10,824 nucleotides of DNA from Burkholderiales bacterium (GTDB lineage: Bacteria; Actinomycetota; Thermoleophilia; Gaiellales; Gaiellaceae). Below are positions 5,504 through 10,824 of this stretch, in pieces. The stretch spans positions 1 to 10,824 of the forward strand of contig JAICUZ010000062.1 in NCBI GenBank assembly GCA_025935595.1, read 5' to 3'. Within the stretch, counting starts at the first letter, position 1, and the number at the start of each line of letters is the position of its first letter. The translations under genes and the position numbers were made by a program. A model generated the notes under the pieces. The model had not been told where the DNA came from, searched no databases, and worked only from the letters and a program-made list of their open reading frames with translations.

Positions 5504-6741
5504 GCTCTCACCTCCTCGATCGCCGCCTGCAGCGGAGCTCCTTCCTGCCATTCGGCCACTGCAACGCCGGAGCGCTGCAGCCGGTGCCGCAGTGCATCGC
5601 GCCGCAGGATCCAGATGTCGTACGCGACCGAGTCGACGCCCGAAGCGGGCCGTTGCGTGAACGGGACGGGGGAGACGTCGAGCACGCACAGGTCGTGGCC
5701 GCGCGCGCGGAGGTCGAGCAGCGCGTCGGCGGAGCGGCCGTCGAGCAGCGGCGACAGCGCGATCACGAGGGCGTTCGGCGGCAGCGTCCGCTGCGGGATG
5801 ACGTCGATGCCGGTCCAGTAGTAGGAGAGGATGATCTGCGTGTCGAGCAGCGCGTCGACGATGCGGTAGAGCTGTACCGTCCCCATCCCCGGCTCGAGCC
5901 ACCGCAGGATGCCGCCGAACGAGATCAACCCGACGCGGTCCCGGCGGCCGATGTACGCGTCCGCGAGCGCAGCGGTCGCGCGCACGGCGAGGTCGAGCGT
6001 GCTCGCGACCTGACCGCGCGCCTCGGCGAACGAGTCGACGAACAGGATCACGTCGGTGTTGCGCTCGGGGTGGCTCTCGTTCACCCACACCTCGCCGCGC
6101 CGTGCGGTCGCGCGCCAGTTGACGCGCTTCAACGGGTCGCCGGGCGCCCACGGCCGCATGTCGGCGAACTCGATCCCCTCGCCCTTGCGACGCGCGACCT
6201 CGCTCCCCGAGAACACCTGCGTCTCGCGGGGCTGGAGGATCCGCCTGAGGGTGTCCTCGCGCGGATAGACGCGGACCTCGGGCATCCGCGCGAGCATCCC
6301 CTCGGCCACACGCAGGCCGAAGGGATCGTGCGTTCGGAGATAGACCGGGCCGAGGCGGTGGGCACCCCAGCGCTCCGCGCGCACGGTCAGCTCGAGCTTG
6401 CGCTGCTCGCCGCGGCCCAGCCGCAGGCTTCGCGCCCGCATTCCCGCCACGAGCTCGAGGCCCGGCGGCAGCCGGATGAAGACGTCGAGCCGATCGACGG
6501 GCGTCGAGGCGGCGAGCGTGATCCGCACGTCGAACTCGTCGCCCTCGACTGCGCGCTCGTCGGCTTCGATCTCGGCGGTGAATCGTGGCGATCCGGCGAG
6601 CGCAAGGCCGACGCCGACCGCGAGCAGGAACGGCGCGGTCAGCGCGACGATCTCGGGCCGCCCGAGCACGAGCGCCGCCACGAGCCCGAACCCCGACAGC
6701 GCCGCGTAGGCGCCGAGCTTCGAGGTCGCGCGCCGCGTCAC
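5470..6741 (-). CDS. DUF58 membrane-anchored protein
   Basis: This 423-residue protein has two N-terminal membrane segments (about 9-26 and 30-49), a beta-rich region, and the DUF58 core around 190-240 with P-W-x-P-G-D-P-L-K-R-V-N-W (G201, D202, W209), A-T-A-R-R-G and V-N-E. The C-terminal half resembles a von Willebrand A fold, but the expected metal site reads V-D-S-F at 235-238 instead of DxSxS, so metal binding there is doubtful. DUF58 proteins are regular partners of MoxR ATPases and are thought to help remodel or activate protein complexes at the membrane. GTG 6741 overlaps the MoxR stop by four bases (GTGA), which fixes the start; a longer open frame upstream only runs through the MoxR gene out of phase. 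Confidence 0.92.
   Translation of the reverse strand: MTRRATSKLGAYAALSGFGLVAALVLGRPEIVALTAPFLLAVGVGLALAGSPRFTAEIEADERAVEGDEFDVRITLAASTPVDRLDVFIRLPPGLELVAGMRARSLRLGRGEQRKLELTVRAERWGAHRLGPVYLRTHDPFGLRVAEGMLARMPEVRVYPREDTLRRILQPRETQVFSGSEVARRKGEGIEFADMRPWAPGDPLKRVNWRATARRGEVWVNESHPERNTDVILFVDSFAEARGQVASTLDLAVRATAALADAYIGRRDRVGLISFGGILRWLEPGMGTVQLYRIVDALLDTQIILSYYWTGIDVIPQRTLPPNALVIALSPLLDGRSADALLDLRARGHDLCVLDVSPVPFTQRPASGVDSVAYDIWILRRDALRHRLQRSGVAVAEWQEGAPLQAAIEEVRAFRRHARVARA
5508..5516 (-). promoter_or_regulatory. Perfect Shine-Dalgarno sequence inside the DUF58 gene
   Basis: On the minus strand 5516-5508 reads AGGAGGTGA, fully complementary to the 16S 3' tail. Seven bases separate its AGGAGG core from an in-frame ATT for the last operon gene. 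In the DUF58 frame the same bases encode Glu-Glu-Val-Arg, so coincidence is possible, but it is the only strong ribosome binding site near any candidate start of that gene. Confidence 0.55.
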
Positions 6742-7703
6742 GTGCGGGCAAGGTCCTCGGCGACCGGTGTGGCGACGGTCGCGAGGCGCTCCCGCACCAC
6801 GTCTTCGGCGGAGATGCGCTGCACCCAGAGCTCCGGGCGCAACGTGAGCCGGTGTGCGAGCGCGGGCACCGCGACCGCCTTGACGTCGTCGGGCGTCACG
6901 TAGTCGCGGCCGTCGAGCGCAGCGCGGCAGCGCGAGAGCTTCAGGAGGGCGAGCGACCCGCGCGGCGACGCACCGACTTGGATCGACGGCGCGTTGCGCG
7001 TGGCGGCGACGATGTCGACCATGTAGAGCCCGACGGGCTCGGAGACGAAGACCTCCTCGCACGCAAGCTGCATCGCAAGCAGCGTGTCGCGGTCGACCAC
7101 CGGTGAGAGCTGCACCTCGTCCGTCCGCCGCTCTGCGCGCTCGGCGAGCATGCGCCATTCATCCTCGCGCGCCGGGTAGCCGACCGACATGCGCAGCAGG
7201 AAGCGGTCGAGCTGCGCCTCGGGAAGCGGGTACGTCCCCTCGTACTCGATCGGGTTCTGAGTCGCCATGACGAGGAACGGCGGACCGAGCCGGCGCGTCT
7301 CGCCTTCCGTCGTCACCTGTCGCTCCTGCATCGCCTCGAGCAGAGCCGCCTGCGTCTTCGGTGGGGCACGGTTGATCTCGTCTGCGAGCAGCAGGTTGGC
7401 GAAGATCGGCCCCGGCCGGAATTGGAAGTCGGCGTCGCGCTGGCTGTAGATCGACGAGCCCGTCACGTCGGACGGCATCAGGTCGGGCGTGAACTGGATG
7501 CGCGAGAAGTCCATCGAGCAGACCTGCGCGAACGAGCGGGCCATCAGCGTCTTTGCGAGACCCGGATAGTCCTCGAGGAGCACGTGCCCGTCGGCGAGCA
7601 GGCCGAGCAGCAGCAGCTCGAGCGCGTCGCGCTTCCCGACGACGGCCTTCTCGATCTCGTCGACGACGGCGCTCGCAACGCGACCCACCTCGGGGAGGTT
7701 CAT
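6738..7703 (-). CDS. MoxR-family AAA+ ATPase
   Basis: This 321-residue protein has the MoxR layout. Walker A is E-D-Y-P-G-L-A-K-T with K51-T52, carrying the acidic substitution at the first Gly that I recall as common in this family. Walker B is L-L-A-D-E-I-N-R with D108-E109, sensor 1 is A-T-Q-N-P, the arginine finger region is A-Q-L-D-R-F, and the sensor 2 region is G-A-S-P-R-G. MoxR ATPases act as chaperones that activate or assemble protein complexes, usually with a DUF58 or VWA partner, here encoded next. ATG 7703 is chosen because GGAGG (7715-7711) lies 7 bases upstream and the preceding gene's TGA overlaps it by one base (TGATG). The protein should be cytoplasmic, docking to its membrane partners. 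Confidence 0.95.
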   Translation of the reverse strand: MNLPEVGRVASAVVDEIEKAVVGKRDALELLLLGLLADGHVLLEDYPGLAKTLMARSFAQVCSMDFSRIQFTPDLMPSDVTGSSIYSQRDADFQFRPGPIFANLLLADEINRAPPKTQAALLEAMQERQVTTEGETRRLGPPFLVMATQNPIEYEGTYPLPEAQLDRFLLRMSVGYPAREDEWRMLAERAERRTDEVQLSPVVDRDTLLAMQLACEEVFVSEPVGLYMVDIVAATRNAPSIQVGASPRGSLALLKLSRCRAALDGRDYVTPDDVKAVAVPALAHRLTLRPELWVQRISAEDVVRERLATVATPVAEDLART

Positions 7704-8197
7704 CAGATCGCCTCCAGATCGGCGACCAGCTCGCGGAGCTCCGACTCGGAGATGCCCGGCGCGAAGCGCTCGGCGGGTTCGGGCCGGTCCGGACGGAGAA
7801 GCTCCCACCAGCGGCCGAGCGTGTCCGGCCCCGGCCGCTGCCCGCGACGCTCGAGCCGTGCCGTCGCGATCTCACGCAGGTGCGGCAGCAGGCGCGTGTG
7901 CAGGTCGTACGCATTGCCGATCGAGAGCGTCACCTCACGCTCGATCTTCGCGAGCTGCGGCACGGGGCCGGCCGGCTCCGGTCGTTCGCCGAGCGCCGCG
8001 ACGAGATCGGAACGGCGCGCACGCGGGGCGGCAGCGCCGACTGCCGAGACGACGACGAGCATCAGCAGGGCGCCGAGGAACAGGAAGTAGACGTGGAGGG
8101 CGACCGCCCGCTCGCCGGGTACCTGGAGCGCGACGTAGGCGCATGCTCCCGACGACAGGACGAACAAGATCGCGACGTCGAGCCAGTGTCTCCTCAT
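7703..8197 (-). CDS. Conserved-looking two-TM protein of unknown function in MoxR operon
   Basis: The 164-residue protein has two hydrophobic segments (about 7-26 and 33-55) and a charged cytoplasmic tail of about 105 residues, predicted helical, with an R-E-V-T-L stretch, D-L-H-T-R-L and W-W-E-L-L-R-P-D-R-P around 129-139. I recall similar unnamed proteins beside MoxR/DUF58 genes in other actinobacteria, but know no assigned function. The ATG overlaps the DUF4129 stop by four bases (ATGA), and its own TGA overlaps the MoxR ATG by one base, so it is translated as part of the chain. Its topology suits a membrane anchor or adaptor for the ATPase (inference). Confidence 0.85.
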   Translation of the reverse strand: MRRHWLDVAILFVLSSGACAYVALQVPGERAVALHVYFLFLGALLMLVVVSAVGAAAPRARRSDLVAALGERPEPAGPVPQLAKIEREVTLSIGNAYDLHTRLLPHLREIATARLERRGQRPGPDTLGRWWELLRPDRPEPAERFAPGISESELRELVADLEAI

Positions 8198-9081
8198 GCC
8201 TCAACCGGCTTCAGGTCGTCGCGAATCACACGCAGGGCGTCGATCGCGTCGTGCTTCATTTGCCCGTCGACCGGGTGGTCGCTGAACTTCGCCTGCTCGA
8301 AGAGGCCGGTCAGCCGTCCCACCGCCTCGACGCGGGTCGTCAGTCCGAGCAGGATGCGCTGCAGGTACTCGGTCGCCGTCTCGCTCGCACGGCGGCGGAG
8401 CCCGTGGCGGCCGAATACGCCCTCCATCCGCGCGTACGCAGCGATCACGGCGCGCCGTGCGTCGGGCTCCGACTCGAGGTCGTCGATCGCGTCGCTGATC
8501 GAGCCGGCGACCTCGTCCTCGAGCGTCCGCGACGCGAGGCCGAGCCGCGCGACCGGCGGATGCTTCCTTCGCCACCACACCCACGCAGCCGCGCCGGCCA
8601 GTAGCAGGACGATCGTCGCCCAGAGCACCGGCCATTGGAACGTCGGCGTGTAACTCGCCGCTCCCTTGCCGTCCTTCCCTTTGCCGGTCGCGAGGTGATT
8701 CCCGAAGAACAGGTGATGGAAGCCGGAGCCGAAGTGGATGCGGTCCTTGAGGTAAATGCGGATCAGCCACGCGACGGCGAGGATGAGGACGAACGCGAGG
8801 CTGCGAATCACGCGCATCTGGAAGCTCCTGTGCTGCTGCCGCTCCAGTCGTTCTCTCGCCTGATGCACGTACGCGTAGATCGAGATCGGTGCCATCAGGA
8901 AGAAGGCGACGAGGAAGATGCTCGTCGCCCAGTTGACGTACCCGGGCGTGGTCGTCGTGCTCGACGCGTGCCCGAAGCCGGTCCGGCTCGCGAACGCCAC
9001 CAGGGCGAGCAGCACGAGCAGCGCGAGGAGGACGCTCGCGACGCGGAGGCTACGCCCGTGGCCCTGGGGAAACGGCTGCAT
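8194..9081 (-). CDS. Four-TM DUF4129 protein, first gene of MoxR operon
   Basis: The 295-residue protein has membrane segments at about 13-31, 50-71, 93-110 and 149-169, then a cytoplasmic domain. Residues about 204-241 (D-A-R-R-A-V-I-A-A-Y then E-T-A-T-E-Y-L) match the DUF4129 pattern, usually seen at the C-terminus of transglutaminase-like membrane proteins or as a separate gene in MoxR/DUF58 clusters. The loop between segments 3 and 4 is probably external and is His-rich (H-F-G-S-G-F-H-H, then a further His), followed by a Gly/Lys stretch. ATG 9081 is preferred: it opens into a basic residue-then-hydrophobic start. The frame stays open further upstream, but that would run through the divergent dehydrogenase gene. 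No transglutaminase catalytic triad is present. Confidence 0.88.
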   Translation of the reverse strand: MQPFPQGHGRSLRVASVLLALLVLLALVAFASRTGFGHASSTTTTPGYVNWATSIFLVAFFLMAPISIYAYVHQARERLERQQHRSFQMRVIRSLAFVLILAVAWLIRIYLKDRIHFGSGFHHLFFGNHLATGKGKDGKGAASYTPTFQWPVLWATIVLLLAGAAAWVWWRRKHPPVARLGLASRTLEDEVAGSISDAIDDLESEPDARRAVIAAYARMEGVFGRHGLRRRASETATEYLQRILLGLTTRVEAVGRLTGLFEQAKFSDHPVDGQMKHDAIDALRVIRDDLKPVEA

Positions 9082-9142
9082 GCGTCGGGAACTTAGACGT
9101 GCGGCGGCCGATTTCGTTGAATTCGTCGTTAAGGTGCCGTCT
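9082..9142. promoter_or_regulatory. Divergent intergenic region with candidate promoters
   Basis: This 61-bp gap is the only place where both the five-gene minus-strand operon and the plus-strand dehydrogenase gene can be initiated locally. On the minus strand TAAGTT (9095-9090) fits a -10 element 8 bases before ATG 9081, which would give a leaderless or nearly leaderless mRNA; no Shine-Dalgarno sequence is present there, and the -35 is poor. On the plus strand TTAGAC (9093-9098) and TTGAAT (9117-9122), 18 bases apart, are a weak pair, and AAGG (9131-9134) is the ribosome binding site for GTG 9143. Matches are modest. Confidence 0.35.
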
Positions 9143-9865
9143 GTGGCCGGGCTGGAGGGAAAGCGAGCGATCGTCACGGGCGCGTCCAGCGGCATCGGCG
9201 CCGCGACCGCCAAGGCGCTGACCGACGCGGGGGCGACCGTCGTCTCGGGATCCCGGCGCGACGGATCCCTGGACGTGACCGACGAGGAGAGCTGCCGGCG
9301 CTTCGTCGACGGCGCGCTCGGCCGGCTCGGCGGGCTCGACATCCTGGTCAACAACGCGGGACTCGCCCGCGGCCGCGACCCGGTGTGGGAGGCACGGGAC
9401 GCCGACGAGCACGAGGTGATCCTCACCAACGTGCTCGGGCTCATGCGCATGACGCGCCTGTGCGTGCAGCACCTCGTGGACTCGGGGGCCGGCCATGTCG
9501 TCAACCTCGGCTCGGTGGCCGGGATCTGGTCGTACGCGAACGGCTCCTCGTACGTCGCGTCGAAGTTCGCGGTGCACGGGTACACGCGCGCACTGCGCGA
9601 CGACCTCCAGGGGAAGCCGGTGCGGATCACGAACGTCGCGCCCGGCCTCGTCGAGACGGACTTCTCGCGCGTGCGCTTCGGCGGCGACGAGGACAAGGCG
9701 CGCGCGGTCTACGCGAACGTCGCGATGGGCGGGCCGATCCGTCCGGAGGACGTGGCCGACTCGATCCTCTTCGCGCTGACGCGTCCCGCGAACGTGAACA
9801 TCGACGAGATCGTGCTGACGGCGCTCGCCCAGACCTCGGGCGGCAACATCCTGCGCGACTCGTAG
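9143..9865 (+). CDS. Short-chain dehydrogenase/reductase, YdfG/serine 3-dehydrogenase-like
   Basis: This 240-residue classical SDR has T-G-A-S-S-G-I-G at 12-19 (cofactor loop), N-N-A-G at 70-73, and the tetrad N96, S124, Y137, K141 (Y-V-A-S-K). Arg38-Arg39 after the second strand suggests NADP(H). The C-terminal half (P-G-L-V-E-T-D-F-S, then V-R-F-G-G-D, P-E-D-V-A-D, and a V-N-I-D segment) resembles the YdfG type, which oxidises serine and related 3-hydroxy acids; the substrate is not certain. The region between strands 2 and 3 is short, making it slightly smaller than average. GTG 9143 is chosen for AAGG 8 bases upstream and an N-terminus that begins right at the fold. The long upstream extension of the frame is rejected because it runs over the DUF4129 gene. 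Confidence 0.93.
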   Translation: MAGLEGKRAIVTGASSGIGAATAKALTDAGATVVSGSRRDGSLDVTDEESCRRFVDGALGRLGGLDILVNNAGLARGRDPVWEARDADEHEVILTNVLGLMRMTRLCVQHLVDSGAGHVVNLGSVAGIWSYANGSSYVASKFAVHGYTRALRDDLQGKPVRITNVAPGLVETDFSRVRFGGDEDKARAVYANVAMGGPIRPEDVADSILFALTRPANVNIDEIVLTALAQTSGGNILRDS

Positions 9866-9866
9866 C

Positions 9867-10824
9867 TCAGGCAGGCTCGCGCCGCTCAAGCATGCGCACG
9901 TCCCGGCTGAGAAACACGAGCCCGGTCGCAACGACGACGAAGATCGCGCCGCCGATGAACGTCGCGCGCGTGCCGACGGCGGTGCCGACCGGGCCTGCGA
10001 CGATGAAGCCGAGCGGCATCAGCGCCCACGAGCCGATCGCGTCGTAGGCCGAGAGGCGCGAAAGCTTGTCCTGCGGGATCTCCTGCTGGTATGTCGTGTC
10101 CCAGAGCACGCCGAAGATCTCGGTGAGGTAGCCCGACGCGAACGCGGCAACGATCACGATCACGAGTGGCTCCGGCCGCGCGAGCGCGATGAGCGGCAGT
10201 GCGAGGCCGAACGCCCCGAACGTCGCCGTGCGGAGCATCCGGCGCGGCTTCCAGCACAACAGGACGATCCCGCTCACGATCACGCCTGCCTCGATCGCGA
10301 CGAGGACCGCGGCCCATCCGGCAGCTCCGTGGAAATGCAGGTTCGCGACGGCAGGCCCGAGCACGAGCAGCGTCCCGGTGTACGCGGCGTTGACGATGCC
10401 GAACTGGATCACGATCGCCCACAACCACGGGCGGCTCCAGAAGTCGCGCCAGCCGATGCGGAGGTCGTGGAACACCGTGGTCGCCTCGCTGCGCTCCGGC
10501 GGCACGACGTGCATCGCCGCGAGCGCTATCGCGGCGATGCCGTAGCTGATGGCGTCGGCGGCGATCCCCCAGCCAGGGCCGGCTGCCGCGACGACGACGC
10601 CGCCGAGCGCCGCGCCGCCGGTCGATGTCACGGTCCGAGCCATGCGGAGCATCACGTTCGCCTGCTGGAGCAGGGGCGCCGGCACGGTCTGCGGGACGAT
10701 CCCGTAGCTCGCGGGGAAGAAGAACGCCGACGACGCTCCGTTCACCGCCGCGAAGGCGGCCAGCGCCGGGATGCCTGCGTGATGTGAGAGTAGGAGCACC
10801 GCGACAACGCCCTGGCTGAGCCCG
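9867..10824 (-). CDS. MFS exporter, C-terminal ~318 residues (5' end beyond window)
   Basis: The frame is open to the window edge, and the GTG at 10799 is internal because the in-frame codons before it continue the same membrane segment. The visible part holds about ten membrane segments. Hallmarks include F-F-F-P-A-S then V-P-x-x-V-P-like residues, R-M-A-R-T followed by a Gly-rich helix, the central cytoplasmic loop with W-R-D-F-W-S-R-P-W-L, and near the end L-W-D-T with E-I-P-Q-D-K-L-S-R-L-S and A-L-M-P-L-G-F. This pattern matches the EntS-like (MFS_3) branch of the major facilitator superfamily, drug or siderophore exporters driven by the proton gradient. The substrate is unknown. Its stop lies one base from the stop of the convergent dehydrogenase gene, with no hairpin between. 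Confidence 0.9.
   Translation of the reverse strand, partial: GLSQGVVAVLLLSHHAGIPALAAFAAVNGASSAFFFPASYGIVPQTVPAPLLQQANVMLRMARTVTSTGGAALGGVVVAAAGPGWGIAADAISYGIAAIALAAMHVVPPERSEATTVFHDLRIGWRDFWSRPWLWAIVIQFGIVNAAYTGTLLVLGPAVANLHFHGAAGWAAVLVAIEAGVIVSGIVLLCWKPRRMLRTATFGAFGLALPLIALARPEPLVIVIVAAFASGYLTEIFGVLWDTTYQQEIPQDKLSRLSAYDAIGSWALMPLGFIVAGPVGTAVGTRATFIGGAIFVVVATGLVFLSRDVRMLERREPA

Noticed and set aside
5504..6751. Upstream extension (to 589 residues) of the small membrane protein frame
   Set aside because: It runs through the whole DUF58 gene out of phase with Arg-rich composition; only the part after about 5503 (at most 5551) is hydrophobic protein.
5491..6903. 470-residue plus-strand frame opposite DUF58
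   Set aside because: Antisense shadow with charged, low-complexity translation; DUF58 and MoxR motifs fix the coding strand.
8918..9142. N-terminal extension of the dehydrogenase to 315 residues
   Set aside because: It overlaps the DUF4129 gene and adds non-SDR sequence; GTG 9143 has a ribosome site and begins at the fold.
9082..9696. N-terminal extension of the DUF4129 protein to 500 residues
   Set aside because: It would cover most of the dehydrogenase gene on the other strand; the extension is Ser/Arg/Thr-rich and precedes the natural membrane-protein start at 9081.

Overview
The window is high-GC DNA (about 70% by eye) in which nearly every base is coding. Gene content points to an actinobacterium: a soluble zinc-finger anti-sigma factor paired with an ECF sigma factor, a MoxR/DUF58/DUF4129 operon, GTG starts, 4-base stop/start overlaps, and Thr/Pro tracts leading to surface repeats. 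The secreted glycosidase and the HD-GYP protein look to me most like those of Thermoleophilia (Solirubrobacterales/Gaiellales). That class-level placement is inference from gene style, not a search result.

Left part, plus strand (1-4942): the tail of a YczE-like membrane protein; a 709-residue membrane HD-GYP protein with intact catalytic motifs, fused to a Thr/Pro-rich stalk and two 110-residue surface repeats; a tRNA-Val(UAC); then an ECF sigma factor, its overlapping ZAS-type anti-sigma factor, and 69 bp later a secreted clan GH-A-type glycoside hydrolase. A strong GC-rich hairpin lies between the tRNA and the sigma gene. A 14-bp hairpin with a UNCG loop separates the glycosidase from the genes converging on it.

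Middle part, minus strand (9081 down to 4982): five tightly coupled genes. In transcription order they are a four-TM DUF4129 protein, a two-TM protein of unknown function, a MoxR-type AAA+ ATPase, a DUF58 protein and a small polytopic membrane protein. The first four junctions-within-operon overlaps are 4, 1 and 4 bases, and the last gene also starts inside its predecessor, so the set is almost certainly one transcript. The likely theme is an envelope-linked MoxR chaperone system. The transglutaminase-like gene often found in such clusters is absent inside the operon. The last gene appears to start at an ATT codon behind a perfect 9-base Shine-Dalgarno sequence.

Right part (9082-10824): a 61-bp divergent intergenic region, a YdfG-like short-chain dehydrogenase on the plus strand, and, converging on it with a single base between the stop codons, the C-terminal part of an MFS exporter cut by the window edge.

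I saw no insertion sequence, CRISPR array, prophage gene or rRNA. The most unusual items are the HD-GYP/surface-repeat fusion, the compact MoxR operon with two unknown membrane proteins, the candidate ATT start, and the ECF/anti-sigma/glycosidase unit.
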